Origin: Thermodesulfobacteriales bacterium
Lineage (GTDB): Bacteria > Desulfobacterota > Thermodesulfobacteria > Thermodesulfobacteriales > Thermodesulfatatoraceae
NCBI GenBank assembly: GCA_026986115.1
Contig: JALSPG010000063.1
Location: 1 to 41,768, forward strand
Reading direction: 5' to 3'
DNA length: 41,768 bases
Below, in pieces: positions 26,813 through 36,521 of the stretch. Numbering within the stretch: position 1 is the first letter of the stretch; the number at the start of each line of letters is the position of its first letter. Below the pieces are notes generated by a model. That model was given only the letters and a program-made list of their open reading frames with translations. It was not told the origin of the DNA and made no database searches. The translations under genes were made by a program, and so were the position numbers.

Positions 26813-27616
26813 ATGAAAAGATTCCTTTTAATCTTTCTTTTTTGTTTGTGGGGTTGGGGAATAAACGTTTGGGCTCATTTTCTGGTTTTATTTCCTGAAA
26901 AAGATTTGGTTTCTTTTCCTACAAGAAATTTAGAGATCAGGATATTTTTTACACATCCCATGCAAGGTGGACCAGCCATGGATCTTGAGAGGCCTCTGAA
27001 AGTTGGGGTTTGGGTGAGGGGGAAACATTTTGATCTTTCTCAGGGGCTTAAAGAGATAAAATGGCCTCTTTATGCCCCTTGGCGGGGAGAAAAAAGCTCT
27101 CAAAAGGTGCGTGCTTGGCAATTTACTTACCAATTTAAGCGGCCTGGAGATCATATTTTTTATGTCATTCCGACCCCCTATTTTGAACCTTCTGAGGAGG
27201 TCTTCATTCAACAAATTACCAAAGTAATCGTAAATGCTTTTGGAGCAGAGACAGGATGGGATGTTTACCTTGGGCTTCCCATCGAAATAGTTCCTTTAGT
27301 AAGACCTTATGGTCTATGGGCGGGAAATCTTTTTTGTGGTTTGGTATTAAAAAATGGCAAACCCCTCTCTGGGGCCGAAATAGAGGTTGAATATCTAAAT
27401 GATGGTTCCGTAAAAGAAGTTTCTGGGCCTTTCGTAACCCAGGTCTTAAAAACGAATCAAGCTGGAGAATTCTGTTATACCATTCCTTGGGCAGGGTGGT
27501 GGGGTTTTGCAGTTTTGAGTGAGGGTAAACCTTTGAAAAAAGACGGTCGCGAATACCCTTTAGAGCTTGATGCCGTTATTTGGCTCCGGGCTTATCCGTC
27601 TCCAGTGGGGCGATAA
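26813..27616 (+). CDS. nikK: Nickel ECF-type transporter accessory protein NikK (DUF4198-like)
   Basis: Signal peptide, AHFLVLFPEKDLVSFPTRNLEIRIFFTHPMQGGPAMDLERP; first gene of the NikMLQO operon. Confidence 0.85.
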   Translation: MKRFLLIFLFCLWGWGINVWAHFLVLFPEKDLVSFPTRNLEIRIFFTHPMQGGPAMDLERPLKVGVWVRGKHFDLSQGLKEIKWPLYAPWRGEKSSQKVRAWQFTYQFKRPGDHIFYVIPTPYFEPSEEVFIQQITKVIVNAFGAETGWDVYLGLPIEIVPLVRPYGLWAGNLFCGLVLKNGKPLSGAEIEVEYLNDGSVKEVSGPFVTQVLKTNQAGEFCYTIPWAGWWGFAVLSEGKPLKKDGREYPLELDAVIWLRAYPSPVGR

Positions 27617-28209
27617 TGCATATTTCTGAAGGCATCCTTCCGGCATCGGTTCTCATAGCAGGGGGAGTGCTCTCTCTTTTAGGAACGGCGATAGGCCTGA
27701 AAAGGCTTACTCCAGAAACCATTCCACGGGCGGCACTCCTTACAGCTGCAGCCTTTGTAGCTTCTTTAATTCATCTCCCCTTAGGCCCTAGTTCTGTTCA
27801 CCTGGTTTTCAATGGTCTTTTGGGATTGATGTTAGGAATGGCCGCCTTCCCTGCTTTCTTGATTTGTCTTTTTTTGCAGGCCGTATTATTCCAATTTGGT
27901 GGATTAACCACCTTGGGGGTTAACACCTTTAACTTGGCCTTTGCCGGTATTGTTGGAGCCTGGTTTGGGAAATTTTTCTTCCGTTTTGGGTTGCGTGGGG
28001 TTGTAGTAGGGGGTTTTATTGCCGGAGCCTTGGCTATTTTTTTAGCCGGTTTCTTGGTGGCCCTTGAGCTTTTCTTGGCGGGTGAAAGCTTTCATGCCGT
28101 GGCCAAACTCATTTTAGCTGCTCATCTTCCCGTGGCCCTTGTGGAGGGTGTGGTTTCAGCTTTTATTTGTCTCTATCTTCAAAAAGTAAGACCGGAGATC
28201 TTCCAATGA
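27616..28209 (+). CDS. nikM: Nickel transporter substrate-binding component NikM (CbiM family)
   Basis: N-terminal MHISEGILP metal-binding signature; TM helices; GGLTTLGVNTFNLAFAGIVGAW. Confidence 0.92.
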   Translation: MHISEGILPASVLIAGGVLSLLGTAIGLKRLTPETIPRAALLTAAAFVASLIHLPLGPSSVHLVFNGLLGLMLGMAAFPAFLICLFLQAVLFQFGGLTTLGVNTFNLAFAGIVGAWFGKFFFRFGLRGVVVGGFIAGALAIFLAGFLVALELFLAGESFHAVAKLILAAHLPVALVEGVVSAFICLYLQKVRPEIFQ

Positions 28210-28646
28210 GATATTTCCTCCTTCTTTTTTTGATTTTTTGGGCCTTTCCTGTGCAGGCTCATCGTATCAATATTTTCGCCACTTATCAAAAAGGATATCT
28301 TGAGGGTGAAGTCTTTTTCAACGATGGAAGACCGGCGAAAAATGCAAAAATTGAGGTAGTTACTCCTCGTGGTACCTTTCACACCCGGACGGATCAAGAA
28401 GGCCGTTTTACGCTCCAGCTTCCTGAAAAGATTGAAAAAGGAATAAAAATTATAGCCTACGCCGGTATGGGGCACCGGGCGGAAATGGTTTTAACACCTG
28501 AACCCCCGTCGGGAGCTGTTCCACCTTCTAAGACTACTATCCCTTGGCGGGACATCTTTAGTGGCCTAGGGTATATTGTGGGGGTTTTTGGTTTTTTGGC
28601 CTATTTTAAAGCGAGGGCAATGACAAGTGGCAAGGCCAGATCCTAG
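28206..28646 (+). CDS. nikL: Nickel transporter auxiliary protein NikL
   Basis: AHRINIFATYQKGYLEGEVFFNDGRPAKNAKIEVVTPRGTFHTRTDQEGRFTLQLP plus C-terminal TM; located between NikM and NikQ. Confidence 0.8.
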   Translation: MRYFLLLFLIFWAFPVQAHRINIFATYQKGYLEGEVFFNDGRPAKNAKIEVVTPRGTFHTRTDQEGRFTLQLPEKIEKGIKIIAYAGMGHRAEMVLTPEPPSGAVPPSKTTIPWRDIFSGLGYIVGVFGFLAYFKARAMTSGKARS

Positions 28647-29340
28647 GCTGAAGGTCCTTTTCTGCTTCGGTTACGCCCTGCTGGTGGCTACAGCCGAAAC
28701 CTGGGAAGCGGTTTTTTGGGCCCTGTGTTCTTCTTTTCTTTTTGCCTTTTTCTGGCGAGCCTGGTCTTTAACCCTTTTAAAACGCCTTTTTGGGGCGGAT
28801 TTTTTTCTCTTTTTTGTGGTTTTTACTTTACCTTTTACCACTGCGGGAAACGCCCTTTTACAAGTAGGTCCTTTTTGGATCACGAAAGAGGGCTTACTTT
28901 TGGCCTTATTTATTTTTTGCAAATCAAACGCTATTCTTTTGACAACCTATGTCTTTTTTGCTCGAAATAATGTTTTTGAGTTAGCTCATGCTCTACATCA
29001 CTTGTATTTACCTTCAAAACTTGTACAACTTCTTTTCTTTACTTTACGATATCTTGAACTCCTTGAAAGAGAATTCAAACGTTTATTTGAAGCAGCAAAA
29101 CTCCGTGGTTTTGTTCCTCGTACAGCTCTTAGGAGTTACCGGGTTTGGGCCTATCTTTTTGCTAGTCTTTTTCTACGAAGCTATGATCGTTCGCGGCGTA
29201 TTTATGAGGCCATGCTTTTGCGTGGTTACCAGGGCTATTTTCCGGTGTGGCACCATTTTTCGTGGGCTAGGAGTGATTTTTTTTGGTTGATAGGGGGTAG
29301 CATTTACCTTATTTTCATGGCAATTTTGGCCTACCGATGA
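28627..29340 (+). CDS. nikQ: ECF transporter T component NikQ (CbiQ family)
   Basis: PRLKVLFCFGYALLVATAETW...RYLELLEREFKRLFEAAKLRGF...RSYDRSRRIYEAMLLRGYQG; GTG start. Confidence 0.9.
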   Translation: MARPDPRLKVLFCFGYALLVATAETWEAVFWALCSSFLFAFFWRAWSLTLLKRLFGADFFLFFVVFTLPFTTAGNALLQVGPFWITKEGLLLALFIFCKSNAILLTTYVFFARNNVFELAHALHHLYLPSKLVQLLFFTLRYLELLEREFKRLFEAAKLRGFVPRTALRSYRVWAYLFASLFLRSYDRSRRIYEAMLLRGYQGYFPVWHHFSWARSDFFWLIGGSIYLIFMAILAYR

Positions 29341-30026
29341 AGCCCCTTTTGGAATTTAAAAATCTCTCTTTTGGGTATCCAGGGCGTCCTCTATTTGAGG
29401 GGTTTAATTTTTCCCTCAAAGAGGGGAGCCGTATCGGGCTTATTGGTCCCAATGGTGCGGGGAAGAGCACCCTTTTGCGTCTTATGCTTGGTCTGGAAAG
29501 ACCAAAGGCTGGAAAAATTTATTTCCGTGGACAGGAGCTCAAAAAAGAAAGAGATTTTTACCCGGTCCGTCGTGAGATAGGGCTCCTCTTTCAAGACCCC
29601 GAAGATCAGCTTTTTTGTCCTACTGTAGAAGAAGACTTAGCCTTTGGCCCCCTCAATTTAGGGCTTTCCCGCCAAGAAGTGGCCAAAAGGGTAGCAGAAG
29701 TGTTACAGTTTTTGGGGCTTAGGGGTTTTGAGAAAAGACTTACCTACCGACTTTCGGGAGGAGAAAAACGCCTGGTAGCTTTGGGGTCTATCCTTACTAT
29801 GCAGCCTAAGTACATCCTTCTTGATGAACCTACTGGAGATTTAGACTGGAAAAATTTTCAAAAATTAGTTTCCCTCCTTCAAAACAAAATGACTTCATTC
29901 CTGGTAGTCTCTCACGACTTTGAATTTTTAGAACTTGTTTGTGAAGAAATATTTTGGCTGGAAAAGGGGCGTTTGGAGCCCCTTTCAAAAGGGCAACGCC
30001 GAGGTATTTACTTCGCGATAAAATAG
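29337..30026 (+). CDS. nikO: ECF transporter ATPase NikO (CbiO family)
   Basis: LIGPNGAGKSTLLRLMLGL, LLFQDPEDQLFCPTVEEDLAFGPLNLGL, LSGGEKRLVALGSIL, ILLDEPTGDLD. Confidence 0.94.
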   Translation: MKPLLEFKNLSFGYPGRPLFEGFNFSLKEGSRIGLIGPNGAGKSTLLRLMLGLERPKAGKIYFRGQELKKERDFYPVRREIGLLFQDPEDQLFCPTVEEDLAFGPLNLGLSRQEVAKRVAEVLQFLGLRGFEKRLTYRLSGGEKRLVALGSILTMQPKYILLDEPTGDLDWKNFQKLVSLLQNKMTSFLVVSHDFEFLELVCEEIFWLEKGRLEPLSKGQRRGIYFAIK

Positions 30027-30128
30027 CTTATTAGAATTTTTTGCTGTTGCTAGTCATTTCTAATTTGACCGAACTTTATTTGTTTAGTAGATTTTAGATT
30101 TAATCTTGCCAAGCAGTGAGGAGGGTTT

Positions 30129-30617
30129 ATGGAAGAGAAAAAAGTAGCTCCCAATATGGTGGTGATCCTTAATTATCAGCTTGAAATCGAGGGGAAGAAA
30201 ACCCCTTCCTGGTTTTCCCGTCCGATGCGAGTGAATTTTGTCTTTGGACGTGATCCTTTAATGCCTATTATTGAGCAGGCCATCTCTGGTGCCAAAGAAG
30301 GGGAAGAAATTACTGTCACTATTCCTCCGGAACAAGCTTACGGTCCTTATGATAAAAATCTTGTGCAAGAGATTTCTCTTAAGCAACTGAAAAATCCGGA
30401 GCAAGTCAAAGAAGGGGAGTATTACCAAGAGGTAACTCCTACGGGGCGTCAAATAATGTTTTATGTGCTTAAAAAAGATGGCGATCGGGTGATAGCGGAT
30501 TTTAACCATCCGGCAGCAGGGCATAACGTAATTATGAAGATCAAAGTAGACGAGGTACGCCAAGCAACAGCCATGGATTTTGTTGCTTGCGATATGCGCA
30601 ATTGTGGTGGTGGATGA
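30129..30617 (+). CDS. slyD: SlyD-like FKBP-type peptidyl-prolyl isomerase
   Basis: FVFGRDPLMPIIEQAISGAKEGEEITVTIPPEQAYGPYDKNLVQEI; DFNHPAAGHNVIMKIKVDEVR; C-terminal ACDMRNCGGG. Confidence 0.9.
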   Translation: MEEKKVAPNMVVILNYQLEIEGKKTPSWFSRPMRVNFVFGRDPLMPIIEQAISGAKEGEEITVTIPPEQAYGPYDKNLVQEISLKQLKNPEQVKEGEYYQEVTPTGRQIMFYVLKKDGDRVIADFNHPAAGHNVIMKIKVDEVRQATAMDFVACDMRNCGGG

Positions 30618-30655
30618 AGTTGTTAATAAAGGGCAGTTTGCCCTTTAAGTTTTTT

Positions 30656-30678
30656 AAGGCCCCGCCAAGCGGGGCCTT
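30656..30678. terminator. Bidirectional rho-independent terminator
   Basis: AAGGCCCCGCCAAGCGGGGCCTT flanked by A/T runs, between convergent slyD and protease genes. Confidence 0.85.
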
Positions 30679-30692
30679 TTAATTTTTCCTAG

Positions 30693-31538
30693 TTAAGGTT
30701 GTTGTGATGGTAGGTGTTGCCCTCCTCTCAGACGACGAGGTGTCGGATCATAAAGTACCGAAGGTTGTTGACGTAAAGGTTGCGGAAAAAGATTCATAAG
30801 CTGATAAATTTCAACGGGCATGTCTTTCTTTACAGGAAGCCCCAGTTTTTTGGCTTCCTCAAAGGTAATGGGATAATCGTGTGTCCAGCGGCCCTGTGAG
30901 AGTACTTCGGCCAATTCTTCAACTTTATCTTTGGTATACTTTCCGGCTAAGAGTTCCCGGAGTTCTTCTTTCATCTGTTTTAGCGCTTTTTCAGAAACAT
31001 CTGCTAAGATTAAAGTTTGGTCATCTATCCTTTCGACCGGCTTTTTTCTTAGTACCCGCGCGATACTAGCTGCTGGAAATTGTCCTAGCTGGGGGTCCAC
31101 AGGCCCCAGTACAGCATGTTCATCCATAATAATTTCGTCTGCAGCAAGAGCAATGAGAGTACCACCACTCATAGCATAATGGGGCACAAAGGCCGTGGTT
31201 TTGGCCTTATGGCGTTTGAGAGCTTTTGCAATTTGCAGAGCTGCCAGAACAAGCCCGCCTGGAGTATGGAGAATGATATCGATGGGAACATCGGGGTCGG
31301 TAAGATGGATAGCTCGGATGACCTGCTCAGAATCGTTGATATCAATGTACCTCATCACTGGAAAGCCAAAAAAACTCATGGTTTCCTGTCGGTGCACCAG
31401 AAGAATAACGCGAGAGCCTCGTTTTTTTTCGATCTTTTCGATCATTTTTTGGCGGGCTGCCTCCAGAAATCTCTGGCGCATAAGGGGCTGCAAGGTCATA
31501 AGAATAAAAAACAACCAAAAAATATCGAATCCACTCAT
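30693..31538 (-). CDS. SDH_sah / ClpP-fold membrane-anchored serine protease
   Basis: N-terminal TM; IILHTPGGLVLAALQIAKAL, VPHYAMSGGTLIALAADEIIMDEHAVLGPVDPQLG. Confidence 0.9.
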   Translation of the reverse strand: MSGFDIFWLFFILMTLQPLMRQRFLEAARQKMIEKIEKKRGSRVILLVHRQETMSFFGFPVMRYIDINDSEQVIRAIHLTDPDVPIDIILHTPGGLVLAALQIAKALKRHKAKTTAFVPHYAMSGGTLIALAADEIIMDEHAVLGPVDPQLGQFPAASIARVLRKKPVERIDDQTLILADVSEKALKQMKEELRELLAGKYTKDKVEELAEVLSQGRWTHDYPITFEEAKKLGLPVKKDMPVEIYQLMNLFPQPLRQQPSVLYDPTPRRLRGGQHLPSQQP

Positions 31539-31553
31539 AATTCCACCTCCTCC

Positions 31554-32303
31554 TTAACGATTTGTTTTTTCAAATACCAGGGGCAAAACCCCCCAAGGGG
31601 TTTCTTCGTCTCGATAAAAAATCTTGCGGCGTCCCAAACAAAAGAGTCTATGTAAGAGAAGGCCCGCTACGAAACCTCCAGTATGGGCCCACCAAGCCAC
31701 CCCTCCGGCAATTTCTCCATGAACCACCGAAAGGGTGCCGGAAAACACCTGGATAAAAAACCACCAGGCCAGATACAGAACTGCCGGAATTTCGAAAAAG
31801 AAAGGGAAGATAAAAATTGGTATCATTACGATCAGTCTTGCTAAAGGAAAGAGGGCGTAGTAAGCCCCTAAAACACCGGAAATCGCTCCTGAGGCCCCGA
31901 TGGTGGGGACGGTAGAATGAGGGTGCATATAAATATGTGTCAGAGAAGCCGCAAAACCACAGAGAAAATAAAAAATGAGAAAACGCAGACTCCCCATGCG
32001 GTCTTCTACGTTGTCTCCAAAGATCCAGAGAGTCCACATATTGCCGATAAGATGGACCCAGCCGCCATGAAGAAACATGCAGGTGAGGAAAGCAAGATAT
32101 TTGAGCCCTGGGAATAGGACTTGGCTTTCTAAGTGCGGGTTGGTATAACGCGCAGGAACAACTCCAAAATAATAAATGACCTTTTCAAGTACTGGTGGAG
32201 GAAGTGAAATTTCTACTAAAAAAACAGCGACGTTGAGGGCAATGAGAAAATAGGTAGCTAATGGAACGCTTTGTCGTGGAGCATTATCCTGCACAGGAAA
32301 CAT
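31554..32303 (-). CDS. Rhomboid family intramembrane serine protease
   Basis: MFLHGGWVHLIGNMWTLWIFGDNVEDRMG, TIGASGAISGVLGAYYALFP, WWAHTGGFVAGLLLHRLF. Confidence 0.95.
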   Translation of the reverse strand: MFPVQDNAPRQSVPLATYFLIALNVAVFLVEISLPPPVLEKVIYYFGVVPARYTNPHLESQVLFPGLKYLAFLTCMFLHGGWVHLIGNMWTLWIFGDNVEDRMGSLRFLIFYFLCGFAASLTHIYMHPHSTVPTIGASGAISGVLGAYYALFPLARLIVMIPIFIFPFFFEIPAVLYLAWWFFIQVFSGTLSVVHGEIAGGVAWWAHTGGFVAGLLLHRLFCLGRRKIFYRDEETPWGVLPLVFEKTNR

Positions 32304-32389
32304 GGCTTTCCTCCTCTTTTGAGATAGTTAGAAGTTGGGCCCTAAAAAGGGAAAGTCAAGAATGAATTTGCCAAAAAAGTAAAATTTTT

Positions 32390-33349
32390 ATGACACAATT
32401 GTTAGAACTAAAGGGCCTCGAAATTTCCTACAAAAATGGTCCTCCTATTGTGGAGGCCCTTTCTTTATCCCTTAAAAAAGGGGAAATTTTGGCCTTAGTA
32501 GGGGAATCAGGTTGTGGCAAATCGCTCAGCGGACTCGCTATTTTGAGACTTTTGCCACGGAGTATTGTGCTTTCAGGAGGCAAAATAATTTTCAAGGGCC
32601 AGGATCTTGTTCCTCTTCCTGAAGAGGAAATGAGGAAATATCGTGGGCGAGAATTAGCTATCATCTTCCAGGATCCGATGGTGAGTCTCAACCCGGTATT
32701 CAGGGTAGGAGAGCAGGTAGCGGAAGTATTACAATGCCATTATGGCTATTCTAAAGAAGCGGCCCTTAAAAGGGTAGAGGAGCTTTTTGGAGAGGTGGGA
32801 ATCCCAGCCCCTCACGAGAGGCTACACGCTTATCCTCATGAGCTTTCTGGGGGTATGCGGCAACGGGTAATGATTGCTATGGCTTTGGCCGGAGAGCCAG
32901 CCTTACTAATTGCGGATGAGCCTACCACAGCTCTTGATGTGACAATTCAGGCCCAAATTCTTGAGCTTCTAGCCTATTTGAGGAAGTCCCGCAGGCTTTC
33001 TATTCTCCTCATCACCCACGACTTGGGGGTAGTAGCCGAGCTTGCTGACCAGGTGGCGGTTATGTATGCCGGTCGTTTGGTGGAGGTAGCTTCCTGTGAG
33101 GACCTTTACGAGAGGCCGGCTCATCCTTACACCAGGGCGCTTTTAGCAGCTTTGCCACGCCCTGGCCAGCGTCAACTCTATGCCTTACCTGGGAATGTCC
33201 CGCCTCCGGGAAGGCGTCCTCCTGGATGTAAGTTTTTAGATCGCTGCCCTCAAGCACGATCTCGCTGTCAAGAAGAGGAGCCTTCCCTTGAGCTTTGGGC
33301 ACCAAATCATTGGGTCAGGTGTTTTTATGCCAGAGATTCTCAAGCTTGA
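32390..33349 (+). CDS. Oligopeptide/dipeptide ABC transporter ATPase (OppD/DppD-like)
   Basis: [53 protein letters not shown]-terminal [13 protein letters not shown]. Confidence 0.93.
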   Translation: MTQLLELKGLEISYKNGPPIVEALSLSLKKGEILALVGESGCGKSLSGLAILRLLPRSIVLSGGKIIFKGQDLVPLPEEEMRKYRGRELAIIFQDPMVSLNPVFRVGEQVAEVLQCHYGYSKEAALKRVEELFGEVGIPAPHERLHAYPHELSGGMRQRVMIAMALAGEPALLIADEPTTALDVTIQAQILELLAYLRKSRRLSILLITHDLGVVAELADQVAVMYAGRLVEVASCEDLYERPAHPYTRALLAALPRPGQRQLYALPGNVPPPGRRPPGCKFLDRCPQARSRCQEEEPSLELWAPNHWVRCFYARDSQA

Positions 33350-34286
33350 AGGGGTTTCAAAAATCTACACCCTCCGTAAGGGTTTTTTTTCTAAAGGAAG
33401 ACCTTTTTATGCCCTGCGAAAAATAAGTCTTTCTCTCTCAGAGAATGAAGTCCTCGGGATTTTAGGAGAATCAGGCTGTGGTAAGAGTACCTTAGCCCGG
33501 GTGGCACTGGGGCTGGAAAGACCAGAGGAAGGAAGAGTATTAGTGGCAGGGAAGGACTTTTTTTCACTGTCTCCCCAAGCGCAGCGTCGTCTCCGCCGTT
33601 ATGTGCAGATTGTTTTTCAGGATCCTTATGCTTCCTTAAACCCTCGTAAGAGGGTCTTTGATCTCCTTGCCGAGCCCTTGGTCATCCATCGTCTTTGCCA
33701 CTCCAAAGAACGGCGCGCGCGAGTAGCAGAAATTTTGTGCCAGGTAGGGCTTTCTCCAGAGGATATGGAAAAATATCCCCATCAGTTTAGTGGCGGTCAG
33801 CGTCAACGTTTGGCCTTAGCTCGGGCCCTAATTTTGGCTCCTAAGGCCCTTGTGCTCGACGAACCTACCTCGGCCCTAGATGTTTCCGTACAGGCTCAGA
33901 TTCTAAATCTCCTTCTTGAATTCAAAAGAAGACAGGGCCTTTCTTATCTTTTTATTTCTCACGATCTCCCTTTAGTCCTCTTTCTTAGTGACCGGGTTGC
34001 TGTAATGTATTTGGGCCTAGTAGTGGAGATTTCACCCAGCCGGAATTTTTTTGAGCTCTCTCACCATCCTTATACGGAAGTATTATTGGAATCTGTTCCC
34101 GAGCCTAACCCCCGCTATCGTAAAAAGAGAAGGGCGGTGCGAGGGGAGCCCCCGGATCCTGGTAAGGTTCTTTCTGGCTGCCCCTTCTTAAATCGCTGCC
34201 AGGAATCCTTACCTTTATGTGCAAAGAAAAGCCCCCTTTTACGGGAGATCTCTCCAGGACAGTGGGTGGCATGTCACCAGCGTTAA
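33327..34286 (+). CDS. Oligopeptide/dipeptide ABC transporter ATPase (OppF/DppF-like)
   Basis: [68 protein letters not shown]. Start at 33327 preferred over 33288. Confidence 0.93.
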   Translation: MPEILKLEGVSKIYTLRKGFFSKGRPFYALRKISLSLSENEVLGILGESGCGKSTLARVALGLERPEEGRVLVAGKDFFSLSPQAQRRLRRYVQIVFQDPYASLNPRKRVFDLLAEPLVIHRLCHSKERRARVAEILCQVGLSPEDMEKYPHQFSGGQRQRLALARALILAPKALVLDEPTSALDVSVQAQILNLLLEFKRRQGLSYLFISHDLPLVLFLSDRVAVMYLGLVVEISPSRNFFELSHHPYTEVLLESVPEPNPRYRKKRRAVRGEPPDPGKVLSGCPFLNRCQESLPLCAKKSPLLREISPGQWVACHQR

Positions 34287-35329
34287 TACGCATTGACGGT
34301 TCTTACGGAGAAGGTGGTGGTCAAATCCTACGCACCGCCCTTACACTTTCTATGATTACCCGCAAGCCTTTTGAACTGGTAAATATTCGGGCTAAAAGGC
34401 CTAAGCCCGGTCTTCGCCCCCAACATCTTACCTGTGTGAAGGCGGCCCAAAAGGTTTGTGGTGCCGAAGTAGAAGGAGCCTTTGTGGGGTCTCTTTTTTT
34501 ACGCTTCATCCCCGGGTCTCTCAAGGCAGGTTCTTATTACTTCGATATCGGGACTGCAGGGGCAGTAAGCCTGGTCTTCCAGACCATAGGTCTAGCCTTG
34601 GCGGAAGCCGGTTCTTCCAAAATTCTTATCCGTGGGGGGACCCACGTACCTCATGCCCCAAGTTTTCATTATCTTTACGAAATCTACGGGCCGGTAGTGA
34701 AAATTTTGGGTTTTGACTTTTCTTTTGAACTGCGCCGTTACGGTTTTTTCCCTGCCGGTGGTGGAGAAATGTTGGTACGTATTTTACCCCGTCGAAACCC
34801 TTCTTATTTGGAACTTTTGGGGCCTTATGAAGCCAAATCTGTACGCGTGCTTTCAGTAGTTACGGAAGATTTACCTTCTCACATTCGTACCAGACAGGCC
34901 AAGACAGCTGCTGAACTTTTAGCCCGCAAAGGTTTTCAGCCTCTCATCGTTTTAGAGCGTGCCAAGGCCTTGAGCCCGGCTACATTTGTTTTTATTTCGA
35001 TAAGTGAAGGTCAAAAACGTGCTGGATTTATTTCCTTCGGTAAAAAGGGAAAGCCTGCAGAAAAAGTGGCTGAAGAAGTGGCAAAAGAATTTTTAGACTT
35101 TTATGCTTCCGGTAAGGCGGTGGATCCTTATCTCGCAGATCAATTATTACTTCCCTTAGCTTTAAGCGGCGCTTCCTGCCATTTTGACGTTTCCCGTTTG
35201 AGCCGGCATTTTTTTACTAACCTTTGGGTAATTCGCCAATTTTTGCCGGATTTTACCCCAGAGGTGAAGGGGAAACTTGATCAAACGGGCGAAATTAAGC
35301 TTGTTAAAAACAAGGAGAAAACATGTTAG
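34271..35329 (+). CDS. rtcA: RNA 3'-terminal phosphate cyclase
   Basis: IRIDGSYGEGGGQILRTALTLS, RPGLRPQHLTCVKAA-type motif (KPGLRPQHLTCVKAAQ), GGTHVPHAPSFHYL, RYGFFPAGGGEM. Start at 34271. Confidence 0.95.
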   Translation: MSPALIRIDGSYGEGGGQILRTALTLSMITRKPFELVNIRAKRPKPGLRPQHLTCVKAAQKVCGAEVEGAFVGSLFLRFIPGSLKAGSYYFDIGTAGAVSLVFQTIGLALAEAGSSKILIRGGTHVPHAPSFHYLYEIYGPVVKILGFDFSFELRRYGFFPAGGGEMLVRILPRRNPSYLELLGPYEAKSVRVLSVVTEDLPSHIRTRQAKTAAELLARKGFQPLIVLERAKALSPATFVFISISEGQKRAGFISFGKKGKPAEKVAEEVAKEFLDFYASGKAVDPYLADQLLLPLALSGASCHFDVSRLSRHFFTNLWVIRQFLPDFTPEVKGKLDQTGEIKLVKNKEKTC

Positions 35330-36495
35330 AGGGGGAAATTAGCCTCCAGAAAGACCTTTTAAAAGAGGTTTATCAAAGTTCTCCACGCCTTCGGAAGATT
35401 TCTTTCAAGGAATTAGAAGAGGCCTTGGAGCAGGGGAAGCTCCTTTATATTGAAGGCCTTGCTCTGCCGGCCTTTCGTTTTAAAAGAGACTGGCGGGGGT
35501 TTTCTGCGGGTACTGTGGTAGCGCCAGGATTTTTGATGCCGGGGTTCCCACATATTCCCCGCATTTTTGTACTGTATACCGGGGTACCACGTTATTTGCG
35601 GGGGCCTTTTTATGCTGAAGAGAAGATCGAAGGTTATAACGTGCGGCTAGCGAGGCTTGGCGGAGAAATCAAGGCCTTCACACGGCGGGGCTTTGTTTGT
35701 CCCTTTGCTACGGATCGTTGGCCTGATTTTTTACCAAGGCTTCCGGATTTTTTCGATAAATTCCCACAATACGTTGTTTGTTGCGAAGTAGCGGGGCCAG
35801 AGAATCCCTTTGTGACCGAATGGCCTCCCTATCTAAAAGAAGATGTGGGTTTCTTCTGTTTTGATATTTTAGACCTTGCTCACGAGCGTTTTCTACCGCC
35901 AGAAGAAAAATATGCACTCTTTAAAGAATTTGGCTTTCCTATGCCAGAGGTAAATGGCCCTTTCTCTCCCAACAAACTCAAGACTTTGAAAGAGATCCTG
36001 TTACGATACGAGACAGAAGGCCGAGAAGGAGTGGTACTTAAGCCCATTTCTCCGCAGTCTGGCAGGGTGATTAAATACGTTACAGCCGTGTCAAATATTT
36101 CGGACCTCCGGGTGGCTTTTCCCTATATTGGAGAACTTGACCCAAATTATATTGTACATCGTCTGGTACGAATGGTGATTACGCGCTGGGAATTGGGGGA
36201 AGGTTTTGGTGACGATTTCTACCGGCAGGTGGGAGAAGCGCTTTTTACCGAAATGCCCATGATTTTAGACCAAATTGCTAAGGGAAAACCGGTAGAAGAG
36301 GTCTTTCAGGTCCGGTTGCGACGGGAAGAGTCCTTAGAGGCCCTTCTTTCTCATTTTAGATTAGCCCAAGTTCGGGTTGAGGTCCGACAGAAGAAATGGC
36401 AAAAGGGCTACCTTAGGGTAAAATTTGCCAAAATTTATCCTCGGGCTACTTCTTTTTGGGCAAGCAAGCTTGAAGGTTTAGCACAGATTGATTAG
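35323..36495 (+). CDS. ATP-dependent RNA ligase, Rnl3 (Pab1020/MthRnl-like) family
   Basis: KxxG nucleotidyltransferase motif EEKIEGYNVRLAR, VVCCEVAGPENPF, REGVVLKPI; C-terminal dimerisation-type region. Overlaps the rtcA stop. Confidence 0.85.
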   Translation: MLEGEISLQKDLLKEVYQSSPRLRKISFKELEEALEQGKLLYIEGLALPAFRFKRDWRGFSAGTVVAPGFLMPGFPHIPRIFVLYTGVPRYLRGPFYAEEKIEGYNVRLARLGGEIKAFTRRGFVCPFATDRWPDFLPRLPDFFDKFPQYVVCCEVAGPENPFVTEWPPYLKEDVGFFCFDILDLAHERFLPPEEKYALFKEFGFPMPEVNGPFSPNKLKTLKEILLRYETEGREGVVLKPISPQSGRVIKYVTAVSNISDLRVAFPYIGELDPNYIVHRLVRMVITRWELGEGFGDDFYRQVGEALFTEMPMILDQIAKGKPVEEVFQVRLRREESLEALLSHFRLAQVRVEVRQKKWQKGYLRVKFAKIYPRATSFWASKLEGLAQID

Positions 36496-36521
36496 CCCAC
36501 CGGGCAAGAAGGATCGCATTC

